DNA from: CAZAQK01 sp050249355
Lineage (GTDB): Bacteria > Pseudomonadota > Alphaproteobacteria > Rickettsiales > SXRF01
NCBI GenBank assembly: GCA_050249355.1
Contig: JBFWQQ010000016.1
Location: forward strand, 1 to 26,836
Length of the DNA: 26,836 nt
Reading direction: 5' to 3'
Every line of letters begins with the position of its first letter. The stretch's first letter is position 1. The translations under genes and the position numbers were made by a program. The notes below the pieces were generated by a model. That model made no database searches, was not told where the DNA came from, and saw only the letters and a program-made list of their open reading frames with translations. This document shows, piece after piece, positions 1 through 8,218 of this stretch.

Positions 1-1119
1 GTTATCAGGAAGAAGCTTTGCCAGTGCTGACTTAGCGGCATACAACTGCTGCTCCTGGCTTTTTGGGCTTAATAAAATATGTTCTGCCGCCTGTGCGATA
101 AGGAATGGGGTGCAGTATTCCTGCAGCATCTCAGGTATGGCCTGCCGTCCTTCGAGTATGTTGATCAGGTTGACATAAGGGGTCAGGGTCATGCGCTTCA
201 GCATCCATGCCGATACCGGATTCACGCGGTAACCTACCACCATCGGGCATTTATTCATGGCGACCTCCAGTGTGACGGTGCCGGATTTAACAAGTGCTAT
301 ATCGGCAGCGGCCATGGCATTGCGTTTATCATCTTCTTCAGAGGTGATAACGGCACGGAACGGGCAGCCTTCAAAATAATCGGTTATGAACGGCATGACA
401 TGGCGCGGCACCACCACTGCCATGGCAGGGTTGGGCACCATGCGGGCCAACAGCATCAGCGCGCGGCCAAAAATAGGCATGTGCCGTTGCACTTCACCTT
501 TGCGGCTGCCGGGAAGCAGGCACAGGAGTGGCTGTTCTGGCACTATCTCGTATTTGTTGCGGAAGTCGGCACCGTTGCCGGGCTGTGTCTCTGCCACCAC
601 CGGGTGCCCCACGAAAGTGCAAGGCAGGCCTTTGCTGGTGAAGTACGGCGGTTCAAACGGCAGCAGCACCAGCATGTGATCGAACAGGGCGGCGCATTTT
701 TCAGCGCGTTCCGGTTTATAGGCCCATACGGTTGGCGCCACATAATGGATGAATTTGCAGCGCATTTTTTCTTCGCGCAGTTTTTTCACCACGCGGAAGC
801 AGAATCCCGGTGAATCGATGGTGATCACTACGTCCGGGCTGCGCTCACGTATGTCTTCCACCACCGTATCGATGCGCGACATCAGGTTATAGGCATAAGG
901 CAAGATCTCAATGAAGCCCATCAGCGATAGTTCGTGATAAGGAAAGCGGCTGGTCAGGCCATGGGCGGCCATTTTATCTCCGCCAACGCCATGGAATTTC
1001 ACTGGCCTTCCGGCCTTTTCCTTAAGCGATTGCATAAGCTGCCCACCCAAAAAATCCCCGGAGGCTTCGCCTGCTATGATATATACCACCAGCGGTTTCA
1101 CACTGGCCCCGTCATTCAT
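1..1119 (-). CDS. lpxB: Lipid-A-disaccharide synthase (3' end outside the window)
   Basis: LpxB is a GT19-family glycosyltransferase at the inner-membrane surface. It joins UDP-2,3-diacylglucosamine to lipid X to form the tetraacyl disaccharide of lipid A. I translated this frame by hand: 373 codons are open and the gene runs off the left edge without a stop. The N-terminus has the glycine-rich VVYIIAGEASGDFLGG stretch (about residues 10-25). Further in are HYVAPTVWAYKPER, GHPVV, LLPGSRKGEV and the C-terminal-domain stretch VKSGTVTLEVA, all typical of LpxB. The ATG at 1119 overlaps the end of lpxI by 8 bases; the nearer ATG at 1115 meets a stop within six codons, which decides the start. Overlap with lpxI implies translational coupling, and lpxI makes the immediate substrate. 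Identification is certain; only the C-terminus is unseen. Confidence 0.97.
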   Translation of the reverse strand, partial: MNDGASVKPLVVYIIAGEASGDFLGGQLMQSLKEKAGRPVKFHGVGGDKMAAHGLTSRFPYHELSLMGFIEILPYAYNLMSRIDTVVEDIRERSPDVVITIDSPGFCFRVVKKLREEKMRCKFIHYVAPTVWAYKPERAEKCAALFDHMLVLLPFEPPYFTSKGLPCTFVGHPVVAETQPGNGADFRNKYEIVPEQPLLCLLPGSRKGEVQRHMPIFGRALMLLARMVPNPAMAVVVPRHVMPFITDYFEGCPFRAVITSEEDDKRNAMAAADIALVKSGTVTLEVAMNKCPMVVGYRVNPVSAWMLKRMTLTPYVNLINILEGRQAIPEMLQEYCTPFLIAQAAEHILLSPKSQEQQLYAAKSALAKLLPDN

Positions 1120-1960
1120 GGTGCACGCCCATGACAAATATGCCGAGCTTGTTGGCGCGGCTGACCACCTGGTCTTTGTCGAGTATCAGGCTGCCACCGG
1201 CTTCGACGGCGATGCCGGTCAGGCCGGCCGCATACACGTTCTCCACCGTGGCCGGGCCAATGGCGGGCAGGTCTACCCGTGCCTCTTGCCGGGGTTTTTT
1301 GGCTTTCACCAGCACGCCGGCGCGCTCTTCCTGTTTCAGGTTGGCACAGCGTATCAGCATGGCGTCGGTGCCTTCGGCGGCTTCCACACCCAGCACATAG
1401 GAGTTTTCAACCACTACGGCCTGCCCGATGTCCAGCCTGCCCAGTTCTTTGGCGATACGCATACCTTTTTTAATGTCAGCAAGTGAGTTCTCGCTGGGTT
1501 TCACGCGTCCCATGATACCTTCAGGCGCTAGCAGATCACGCATTACGTCATCGGCACCAATGATTTTGAAGCCTTCTTCCTCTAGAAATGCGATGAGCGA
1601 AGAGAACAGCGCATTGTCACCGGATAGGAAGCTGCCGCCCATATGGGCCAGCAGGCGGGCCGTGGTTTTATCGGGTCGCAGGCCGATCAGGGAAGGGCGG
1701 CGCACCTTGCCCGCCATCACCAGTTCTGTTATGCCGGCTTTGCGCAGGGCAGCGATCGCATCACCCACTTTTTCCAGCTTTACCACCGCATACGGCACGT
1801 CGGAGTATGTTTCCGGGTCGGTTACATCGGAGAATGCTAACACGAATACCGGGCGTCCGGAATTGCGGCAGGCATCGACCAACTGGGCGGGCAGGCGTCC
1901 GCTACCGGCAATGATAGCCAGCTTGGCGTTAGAATCCTTGGCTGGGGCGGCATCGCTCAT
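1112..1960 (-). CDS. lpxI: UDP-2,3-diacylglucosamine pyrophosphatase LpxI
   Basis: LpxI (DUF1009 family) hydrolyses UDP-2,3-diacylglucosamine to lipid X plus UMP at the cytoplasmic face. It replaces the unrelated LpxH in alphaproteobacteria. The 282-residue length fits the family. The N-terminal domain has AIIAGSGRLPAQL (about 16-27) and VMAGKVRRPSL (81-91). The C-terminal domain has GADDVMRDLLAPEG (135-148) and EARVDLPAIGPATVE (226-240). Asp230 in RVDLPAIG probably matches the catalytic aspartate described in the Caulobacter enzyme, although I have not aligned them. It lies between lpxA (5 bases upstream) and lpxB (8-base overlap), the usual place for lpxI. No good Shine-Dalgarno precedes the ATG, so it probably depends on coupling to lpxA. 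The presence of LpxI is strong taxonomic evidence for Alphaproteobacteria. Confidence 0.95.
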   Translation of the reverse strand: MSDAAPAKDSNAKLAIIAGSGRLPAQLVDACRNSGRPVFVLAFSDVTDPETYSDVPYAVVKLEKVGDAIAALRKAGITELVMAGKVRRPSLIGLRPDKTTARLLAHMGGSFLSGDNALFSSLIAFLEEEGFKIIGADDVMRDLLAPEGIMGRVKPSENSLADIKKGMRIAKELGRLDIGQAVVVENSYVLGVEAAEGTDAMLIRCANLKQEERAGVLVKAKKPRQEARVDLPAIGPATVENVYAAGLTGIAVEAGGSLILDKDQVVSRANKLGIFVMGVHHE

Positions 1961-1965
1961 TGGGG

Positions 1966-2787
1966 TCAGGCTACCTTGGTGTCGTCGCTGCTTTCGCTCA
2001 TTTTAGGGATGCACAGCGAACGGCTCCCCTTATCCTTCATGAAGCTCAGTATTTCCTGCACGGCTTCGATGTCCTTATAAGTGGTTTCGATGCGTGTGGC
2101 ACGCTCGGCCAGTGTGCTGCCGCCGTTTTCCTCGAACAGTGTTTTGTAGGCGTTGCGCAGGGCATGGATGGTGTCGCGGTCGAAGCCGCGGCGTTTCAAC
2201 CCCACCAGATTCAGTCCTGCAAGGTTGGCGCGTTCGCCCATCACCGAACCGAACGGAATCACATCATGCTCTACGCCGGACATACCACCGACCATGGCAT
2301 GCGCGCCAATGCGCACGAACTGGTGCACGGCGGAAAGCCCGCCTATGATAGCGTGGTCGCCGAGTTGCACATGGCCGCCGAGCGTGGCATTGTTCACCAG
2401 TATCACATGGTTTCCGATCTGGCAGTCATGCGCCACATGCGCACCGACCATGAACAGGCAGTTGTTGCCGACCCTGGTAACAAGTCCGCCGCCCTCGGTT
2501 CCGGGATTCATGGTGACGTGCTCGCGGATGACATTGTTGTCGCCGATGATGAGCTGCGACATTTCGCCTTTGAATTTCAGGTCTTGTGGCGGTTGGCCGA
2601 GCGATGCGAACGGCATGATCTGGCAGTTTTTCCCGATGCTGGTATGCCCGGCGATCACCACATGGGCAGCGATTCGGGTGCCTTCACCAATACGCACATG
2701 TTCTTCGATCACACAGTATGGCCCAATCTCTACGTCGGGCGCGATGGTGGCTTTGGGGCTTATTACGCAAGTCGGGTGTATGGCCAT
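1966..2787 (-). CDS. lpxA: Acyl-ACP--UDP-N-acetylglucosamine O-acyltransferase
   Basis: LpxA transfers a 3-hydroxyacyl chain from ACP to the 3-OH of UDP-GlcNAc, the first step of lipid A synthesis. The 273 residues show the left-handed beta-helix hexapeptide pattern through about residue 190 and then the helical C-terminal region starting at LVGLKRRGFDRDTIHALRNAY. The catalytic histidine is His120 in GAHVAHDC, equivalent to His125 of E. coli. Gly168 (in MVGGMSG) occupies the E. coli Gly173 'hydrocarbon ruler' position, which by that model suggests a long (C14-type) acyl chain; this is inference. It starts one base after the fabZ stop codon and is followed 5 bases later by lpxI, so it sits in a tightly packed operon. 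Confidence 0.97.
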   Translation of the reverse strand: MAIHPTCVISPKATIAPDVEIGPYCVIEEHVRIGEGTRIAAHVVIAGHTSIGKNCQIMPFASLGQPPQDLKFKGEMSQLIIGDNNVIREHVTMNPGTEGGGLVTRVGNNCLFMVGAHVAHDCQIGNHVILVNNATLGGHVQLGDHAIIGGLSAVHQFVRIGAHAMVGGMSGVEHDVIPFGSVMGERANLAGLNLVGLKRRGFDRDTIHALRNAYKTLFEENGGSTLAERATRIETTYKDIEAVQEILSFMKDKGSRSLCIPKMSESSDDTKVA

Positions 2788-2788
2788 A

Positions 2789-3259
2789 TCAGTCTACGAT
2801 CATGGCAGAGATGACCGCTTCGGCCACTTTCTGCTCTTCCACAAAGGCAGCACATTTGAATTTCCACACATTTCTGCGGCTTTGCAGCTTGTCCACATGG
2901 ATGTTCAGCGTGTCGCCCGGGCCTACCGGCCTGCGGAAGCGGGCTTCATCCACCGACATAAAATACACCAGCTTGCCTTCGGCGTTCTTGCCCAGCGTAT
3001 GCACCACCAGCACGGCGGAGGTTTGCGCCATTGCTTCGATGATGAGTACGCCCGGCATCACCGGCTTTTCCGGGAAATGTCCCATGAAGAACGGTTCGTT
3101 GATGCTCACATTCTTGATACCGATGGCGTGTTCACCCGGCTCCATGTCGGTCACCTTGTCGATCATCAGGAACGGATAGCGGTGCGGGATCATTTCCATG
3201 ATCCGCTCGATGCTGATATTGAGTCTTTCGTTGCTATGGGATTGTTCTGCGGTCATCAT
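2789..3259 (-). CDS. fabZ: 3-hydroxyacyl-ACP dehydratase FabZ
   Basis: FabZ dehydrates 3-hydroxyacyl-ACP in fatty-acid elongation and so competes with LpxA and LpxD for the same acyl-ACP pool, which explains its place in the lpx operon. The 156 residues form one hot-dog domain. IPHRYPFLMIDKV (24-36) is the family hallmark. The catalytic pair is His61 in GHFPEKPVMPG and Glu75 in VLIIEAMAQ, with the standard 14-residue spacing. The frame opens with two consecutive Met codons (3259 and 3256); I keep the first, but either could be used. It lies 14 bases downstream of lpxD and one base before lpxA. Length and motifs are normal, and no oddity was seen. Confidence 0.96.
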   Translation of the reverse strand: MMTAEQSHSNERLNISIERIMEMIPHRYPFLMIDKVTDMEPGEHAIGIKNVSINEPFFMGHFPEKPVMPGVLIIEAMAQTSAVLVVHTLGKNAEGKLVYFMSVDEARFRRPVGPGDTLNIHVDKLQSRRNVWKFKCAAFVEEQKVAEAVISAMIVD

Positions 3260-3273
3260 TATGTTGCCTCTTC

Positions 3274-4251
3274 TTAGCCCTCGCTTGCTTTGTTCACCAG
3301 TTTTGCTACTGCCACGGTGCGCTTATGCCAGTCACGCGCCGGTACTGCCGGCGAGCCGCCATAGGTTGCGCCTGCGGGCACATCGGTCATGATACCTGCT
3401 TGGGCTGCCAGTTTTGCTCCGTCGCCGATCGTCACATGCCCGCTTATTCCTGCCTGTCCGCCGATCATCACACCGTTGCCAACTTTGGTGCTTCCGGCCA
3501 GACCTGCCTGCGCAGCAATAACAACGTGCTGACCAATATGCACATTATGACCGATTTGTACAAGATTATCGATCTTGCTGTGCGAACCGATGACGGTATC
3601 GGGCCCGCTGCCGCGATCGATACATGTGCCAGAGCCGATTTCCACATGGTCGCCGATCATGACGCGGCCCAGCTGTGGTACCTTGGTCAGTCCGCCCTTG
3701 CCGGGTGCCCAGCCGAAACCATCCTGTCCGATATGCACGCCTCGGTGGATCACCACATGGTGGCCGATGATGCTGTGGGTGATGGTGCTGACCGCGCCGA
3801 TATGGCAATGCTCGCCGATTTCTACGTTCTCGCCGATCACCACACCGGCATCGATGCGGGTGCCTTTACCGATCTTTGCACTGTTTGCCACATGGGCGTG
3901 CGGCGAAATTTCGGCGTTCAGTCTGGGTGCTGGGTAAAATAGTTGTGCGGTCAGCGCGTAGGCGGTGTAAGGTTCTTCGGTGACCAGCAGCGTCATGTGG
4001 GTGGGGGCGCGATCGGCATATCTTTCACGCACGAAGCAGGCTCCTGCGTTGCTGGCCGCAAAAGATGCGATGTATTTGACGTTGTCGAGGAAGCTGATGT
4101 CCTCGCCTGTGGCAGTTTCCAGAGGGGCAACATCACGCGCCTGCAGGATGCCGCTGCCGTTCTTCGCTAATACCAGACGTGCATGAACCCGCTGCGCTAT
4201 GTCTTCAAGGCGCTGCGGGCCGGCATGTTCAAAGAAACGTCTGTCTGCCAT
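3274..4251 (-). CDS. lpxD: UDP-3-O-acylglucosamine N-acyltransferase
   Basis: LpxD adds the second 3-hydroxyacyl chain, at N2 of UDP-3-O-acylglucosamine, using acyl-ACP. The 325-residue protein has the N-terminal uridine-binding domain (about 1-105, containing EDISFLDNVKY), then a hexapeptide-repeat beta-helix (about 112-290), then a short helical tail. His235 in IGHNVHIG corresponds to the catalytic His239 of E. coli LpxD, and His272 in SGHVTIG corresponds to His276. The DGFGWAP stretch (177-183) is also typical. It lies 19 bases downstream of skp and 14 bases upstream of fabZ, consistent with one transcript. No truncation or frameshift was seen. Confidence 0.97.
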   Translation of the reverse strand: MADRRFFEHAGPQRLEDIAQRVHARLVLAKNGSGILQARDVAPLETATGEDISFLDNVKYIASFAASNAGACFVRERYADRAPTHMTLLVTEEPYTAYALTAQLFYPAPRLNAEISPHAHVANSAKIGKGTRIDAGVVIGENVEIGEHCHIGAVSTITHSIIGHHVVIHRGVHIGQDGFGWAPGKGGLTKVPQLGRVMIGDHVEIGSGTCIDRGSGPDTVIGSHSKIDNLVQIGHNVHIGQHVVIAAQAGLAGSTKVGNGVMIGGQAGISGHVTIGDGAKLAAQAGIMTDVPAGATYGGSPAVPARDWHKRTVAVAKLVNKASEG

Positions 4252-4270
4252 GTGGCACGCGTGCAGCCGG

Positions 4271-4819
4271 TTAGTTCTTGGCTGCTTCGAATTTCACGGT
4301 CAGTTTGGGCAGCTTTTTGTTCAACTGCTCCAGCACATCGTCCGAAATATCGGTGGTGGTGTCGGCATACAGGATCTGCGTGGTCGGGATCGAAACGGTG
4401 AAGCCTTTTTCTTTCGCCAACTCAGCGATGATGGTGGTGGTGGTCTGTTGGATCTCGGTCAGGGCCTGCTCGAAGCCATTATCCAGCATGGCTTTTTTCG
4501 ATTGCACTTCTTTTTGCATGTCGGTGGCTTTTTTGCGGAACGCTTCGGCTTTCTTTTCGAATGCCTCTTTCGACAACACGCTGCGCTGCTTTGCCAGCTC
4601 CTGGTCTTCTGCTTTCAGGGCTTCTTCCTTTTTAGTGATTTCGCTCTGGAAGGTTTTCTGCTTCTGTTGCAGCTGCTCGCGCACCGATTTGGCGGCAGTG
4701 GAATCTTTCATTATCGACTGGATATTCACCACGGCGATCTTGTGGCCGGCATCCTGTGCCTGCGCATTGCCAGATACCGCCATTGCCAGCAACATGGCAT
4801 ATACGTAACGTGTTTTCAT
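4271..4819 (-). CDS. skp: OmpH/Skp-like periplasmic chaperone
   Basis: Skp (OmpH) is a trimeric periplasmic holdase that shields outer-membrane proteins on their way to BamA. From the chosen start the protein has 182 residues. It begins MKTRYVYAMLLAMAVSGNAQA, a clear Sec signal peptide with probable cleavage after AQA (residue 21). IAVVNIQSIM follows, the conserved core strand, and then a long Lys/Glu/Gln-rich coiled coil (about 45-130) of the kind that forms Skp tentacles. An in-frame ATG at 4873 exists but would overlap bamA and bury the signal peptide. The ATG at 4819 has AAAGGA about 8 bases upstream and is preferred. It lies 37 bases after the bamA stop, the standard bamA-skp-lpxD order. 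Confidence 0.93.
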   Translation of the reverse strand: MKTRYVYAMLLAMAVSGNAQAQDAGHKIAVVNIQSIMKDSTAAKSVREQLQQKQKTFQSEITKKEEALKAEDQELAKQRSVLSKEAFEKKAEAFRKKATDMQKEVQSKKAMLDNGFEQALTEIQQTTTTIIAELAKEKGFTVSIPTTQILYADTTTDISDDVLEQLNKKLPKLTVKFEAAKN

Positions 4820-4856
4820 AGAGAGTCCTTTCTGTAAGTGTTCTGTATCAGTTTTT

Positions 4857-7181
4857 TTAGAAGCGCGTGCCAAAGCTGAAACGGATACTTTCCGTCAGGT
4901 CGCGATCTTCCCTTATCACGGCATGGGCGAAATCGATACGGATCGGCCCGAATGGTGAGCTCCATAAAATACCGGCGCCCACGGAGACACGCGGCGAGTT
5001 ATTATCGAATACGTTGGCTCCCGTGTCGTCCACTTGCCACAGGCTTCCGACATCCGTGAAGGCGGCGCCTGTCACGCCCAGTTCTTCGGGTAGGCCCAGC
5101 GGGAATTTAAGTTCGGCGGTGCCGGTATAGTATGCATTGCCGCCCAGCGCGTCACGCGTGCTGGTATCGCGCGGGCCGATACCGGCGCTGCGGAAGCCGC
5201 GCAAATCATCGCCGCCGACATAGAAGCGCTCATTGATGCGTACATCGCGTCCGCTGTAACCGAGAATATAGCCGCCTGATCCAAGGAATCCCAATGTCCA
5301 GCGCGGGTAGAGCGGATAATAATAGCTGGATTTCAGTTCGTGCATGACATAGCGCGAGTCGCCGCCCAGTCCTGCCACTTCCTGTGTCGCCTGCAGGTAA
5401 TACCCGGTGGTCGGGTCGAATTTATTGTCGCGATCATCATAGGTGATGTTATGGCCCATTGATGAGGTGATGTTCTTGCCCGCCTGTTGCTGGATGTATG
5501 TCGACGCGGTGGACGGGATATCGGTGATATCGGTGCTGCGCAGCGTATAGGTGATGTTATGGCGCAGTTTTTCCTGCAGCGAATAACCCATGTTGAGGGT
5601 GATACCGCGCACATCGCTGTCAAACGAGCTTTCCCGCTGGAATTCCTGGTTGATACGGTAGATATCGAAGCCGGTGGCCAGTTCGCGGTTGAGGAAATAC
5701 GGCTCGGTGAAGCCCAGTTCGAACTGCTTGCGGCGTGCCGCGTAGGTCACGCGGGTACGCAGTTCCTGGCCGCGGCCAAGCAGGTTTTTCTCCTTGATGC
5801 CGAAGTCGGCCAGTGCGCCGTCGGTGGTCGAGAAACCGGCGCCCATATTGATCTCGCCGGTGGATTTTTCCTGCACATCGACATTTACCACGGTCTTATC
5901 CGGCGCGCTGCCTTCCTCGTTCTTGATCTCTACTTTCTCGAAGAACCCGAGGTTATTCAGGCGCTGCTCCGAGCGCTGCAGCTGCGATGCGTTGTACGGG
6001 TCGCCTTCGCTCAGGCGGAACTCGCGGCGCACCACTTCGTCGAGCGTGCGCACGTTGCCGGTGATGTTGATGCGCTCCACATACACGCGTGGGCCCGGCT
6101 TAATGACATAGGTGAGGTCAATGGTGTTGCTATCCTTGTTGCGCTCCAGCTGCGGCTGGATATCAACGAAGGCATAGCCCATATCGCCGAGTTTTTTGAT
6201 CATCGAATCGACCGATTCTTCCACTTCGGTGGAATCGTACGTTTCACCTGCTTCGGTGACGATCTCGCCGGAGAAATCCACTTCCTCTTTGCTTTTCAGC
6301 TCGCTGATCACATCGACTTTGCCGACCGAATAGCGCGGGCCTTCCTCGATCACGAAGGTGGCGTAGAACGCGTCCTTGCCCGGCGAAAGCTCGGCATGCG
6401 CGGATTTTACCTGAAAGTCGGCATAGCCTTCGGATGTGTAGAAGCGGCGCAGCAGTTCTTGGTCGAATTGCAGGCGATCGGGATCGTATATATCGTCATC
6501 GGTCAGGAAATTCCACCATGATTCTTCCGAGCTGCGGATCACATCCTGCAGGGTGCCTGTGCTGTAATTGTCATTGCCGATGAAATCGATGTGTTCGATA
6601 TAGGCGACCTCGCTTTCGGTGATCTCATACACAAGGTCGACGCGGTTCTGATCCTGCTGGATCACCTTTGGGTCGACGGTGGCGTTGTAGCGGCCGGCGC
6701 GGCGGTAAATATCAAGAATACGCTTCACATCGTTCTGCAGCTTGTCGCGTGACAGGATGGAGCGTGCCTTGAGTTCCACCTCGGCCAGCAGCGATTCGTC
6801 GTCGATACGGTCGTTGCCTTCAAAGGCCACCTGGCTGATCAGCGGGTTTTCGGTCACGCGCACGATCAGGGTGTCGCCCGAGCGCATGAGTTTTACATCG
6901 GAGAAGAACCCGGTGTTGTACAGGCGTTTCAGGCTGCCGTCGATATCTGCCTGGCTGAAGCTGTCCCCGGCCTTTAGGCCAAGGTAGGACATAATGGTAA
7001 GCCCCTCGATCCGCTGGTTGCCTTCCACCTTCACGTTCTGGATCAGGCCGCCCTGCGCGGCGGCGGGCTGCGCGGTTATGGCTGCGCCTGCCAGCGGCAT
7101 GGCGGCCAGCACCACGCCCCACACGGCGGCGGATAACACACTGCGTTGCAAAGGTTTATGCGGATTTTTCCCAAGAATCAT
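4857..7181 (-). CDS. bamA: Outer membrane protein assembly factor BamA
   Basis: BamA is the Omp85-family core of the BAM complex and inserts beta-barrel proteins into the outer membrane. The 774 residues contain an N-terminal signal peptide (cleavage probably after PAAAQ, about residue 43). Five POTRA modules follow (about 44-440; the first contains IQNVKVEGNQRIEG), then the 16-strand barrel. Arg661 in DLRGF matches the conserved lid-loop VRGF motif, and the chain ends in a C-terminal phenylalanine (SFGTRF), the BAM recognition signature. The length is normal. Only a weak Shine-Dalgarno precedes the ATG. The usual neighbour rseP is separated from it here by an unrelated gene, and the region just upstream holds an unusual hairpin, so bamA may have its own promoter or leader control. 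Confidence 0.97.
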   Translation of the reverse strand: MILGKNPHKPLQRSVLSAAVWGVVLAAMPLAGAAITAQPAAAQGGLIQNVKVEGNQRIEGLTIMSYLGLKAGDSFSQADIDGSLKRLYNTGFFSDVKLMRSGDTLIVRVTENPLISQVAFEGNDRIDDESLLAEVELKARSILSRDKLQNDVKRILDIYRRAGRYNATVDPKVIQQDQNRVDLVYEITESEVAYIEHIDFIGNDNYSTGTLQDVIRSSEESWWNFLTDDDIYDPDRLQFDQELLRRFYTSEGYADFQVKSAHAELSPGKDAFYATFVIEEGPRYSVGKVDVISELKSKEEVDFSGEIVTEAGETYDSTEVEESVDSMIKKLGDMGYAFVDIQPQLERNKDSNTIDLTYVIKPGPRVYVERINITGNVRTLDEVVRREFRLSEGDPYNASQLQRSEQRLNNLGFFEKVEIKNEEGSAPDKTVVNVDVQEKSTGEINMGAGFSTTDGALADFGIKEKNLLGRGQELRTRVTYAARRKQFELGFTEPYFLNRELATGFDIYRINQEFQRESSFDSDVRGITLNMGYSLQEKLRHNITYTLRSTDITDIPSTASTYIQQQAGKNITSSMGHNITYDDRDNKFDPTTGYYLQATQEVAGLGGDSRYVMHELKSSYYYPLYPRWTLGFLGSGGYILGYSGRDVRINERFYVGGDDLRGFRSAGIGPRDTSTRDALGGNAYYTGTAELKFPLGLPEELGVTGAAFTDVGSLWQVDDTGANVFDNNSPRVSVGAGILWSSPFGPIRIDFAHAVIREDRDLTESIRFSFGTRF

Positions 7182-7232
7182 AATCCGCTAGTCATGCTCG
7201 AAAAAACAGGTGAAATCAAGCAGAAAAGATAC

Positions 7233-7270
7233 GCCGCCTGTTACGGTTTGTTACAATTAGTAAAGGCGGC
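7233..7270 (-). promoter_or_regulatory. Hairpin with spaced GTAACA repeats upstream of bamA
   Basis: GCCGCCTGTTAC at 7233-7244 and GTAAAGGCGGC at 7260-7270 pair as an 11-bp stem with a single bulged base, closing a 15-base loop. The stem and loop also contain two copies of TGTTAC starting at 7239 and 7249, exactly 10 bp apart (GTAACA in the bamA direction). There is no U-tract on either strand, so it is not a classical terminator. It could be an mRNA processing structure in the bamA leader or a direct-repeat operator; both are inference. Confidence 0.45.
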
Positions 7271-7307
7271 ACAGCTGGTTGGTCAGGGCGCACGGTATGA
7301 GCAGGTT

Positions 7308-8108
7308 CTAACGGCCATGGCTGGGTGGTTCACGATCATCAAGCAGCTTTAGGTCGGGTTTGTATTGCCCTTCCGTTAACGCGATCTGCGCCAGCAGGGC
7401 GCTTCGCTCAGCTATGCTTTTCAGGGGGCCCCTGTATCTGGGGTGTTCCTCCTGTAGCCGTGCGGCGATCGCATTAAAATATGCGGGCACGCGGTGGTGC
7501 AAAAATTGCTGCGTATTCAGGTCTGCGTCGTCTACAGTATCAAGGTATTCCTGAAAGCGTCCCAAATCGAATTGTTCCTCAGCTTTAACACGAATCTGCG
7601 GCGGCAGCGCATTTAGTTCCCTGATCAGGTTTTCATGTATATTATCTATTATTGCTGCATGGTTCGCGGGGTTGGCCAATTCAAGCACTTCTTCGCGATT
7701 CGCCGGATCGTTTGCAAAACTTATCATATAGCGGCATTGCGCTGCTATGGTAGCGGCCTCGGCAAAGCGCGTGGCAGCAGCGCCACGGATGAGGCCTTGT
7801 GTGTTAATCTGCCGTGAAATATCTCTGGCACTCCTTATGGAGCGCGGGCTGCGGCCACTATCCGGGTGTAATATAGCCGCTACTTCAGCATCCAGCGCCT
7901 GGCAGAACTGGGCTAATTTTTTGCGTCTGACATCATCCAGGCGTCCCACTATCTGGCCGATGATGCCTTCCTGTTCCTCCAGGTTGCGCGTGAACCTGGC
8001 AACTTCACCGGCGAGAACCTCGTCTTCCATCCGGCGTTTTTCGACGTCCTCGATGGGCGTACCAGAGCGCCCACCCGCCAGCCTTGTGAATTTCTTTTCA
8101 TCTGCCAT
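7308..8108 (-). CDS. Unrecognised soluble, probably helical protein between rseP and bamA
   Basis: I do not recognise this 266-residue protein. It has no signal peptide or membrane segment. It is rich in Ala, Arg and Glu and looks mainly alpha-helical: residues about 20-75 are strongly charged and could form a coiled coil (RRMEDEVLAGEVARFTRNL and following), and a second helical half follows (about 105-250). Two Cys are present (in QFCQAL and AAQCRYM). It occupies a junction that is normally direct in alphaproteobacteria (rseP to bamA), with 110 bp of AT-rich DNA upstream and 126 bp downstream. A candidate promoter and a palindrome precede it, so it may be expressed independently. Codon use looks similar to its neighbours, so it is not obviously recent foreign DNA. 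The start ATG at 8108 has only a weak purine stretch upstream. Confidence 0.8.
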   Translation of the reverse strand: MADEKKFTRLAGGRSGTPIEDVEKRRMEDEVLAGEVARFTRNLEEQEGIIGQIVGRLDDVRRKKLAQFCQALDAEVAAILHPDSGRSPRSIRSARDISRQINTQGLIRGAAATRFAEAATIAAQCRYMISFANDPANREEVLELANPANHAAIIDNIHENLIRELNALPPQIRVKAEEQFDLGRFQEYLDTVDDADLNTQQFLHHRVPAYFNAIAARLQEEHPRYRGPLKSIAERSALLAQIALTEGQYKPDLKLLDDREPPSHGR

Positions 8109-8158
8109 AGCTAAATTCTTATCACCGTAGCACTCTTGAGTGATAGTTCTGGTGCAAT

Positions 8159-8186
8159 ATATTAGAAAAAATTAACTAAAGGGCAA
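8159..8186 (-). promoter_or_regulatory. Candidate promoter for the gene at 7308-8108
   Basis: On the minus strand TTGCCC (8186-8181) and TAATAT (8164-8159) are separated by 16 bases, each matching four of six consensus positions for a housekeeping sigma-70 promoter. The surrounding 8109-8218 interval is markedly AT-rich relative to the window. It would start transcription about 45 bases before the ATG at 8108, inside the otherwise continuous core gene string. Confidence 0.35.
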
Positions 8187-8218
8187 TTTTTTTGTGACGT
8201 GATATTTATTGTTATGGT

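Noticed and set aside
79..813. Long plus-strand open frame of 244 codons at the left edge
   Set aside because: It is the antisense shadow of lpxB, whose minus-strand translation gives unmistakable family motifs.
1960..3277. Long plus-strand frames of 284 and 374 codons
   Set aside because: They lie antisense to lpxA and fabZ, have His/Cys-rich shadow composition and show no family motif.
5487..6521. 344-codon plus-strand frame
   Set aside because: Antisense to bamA, which is complete and clearly coding.
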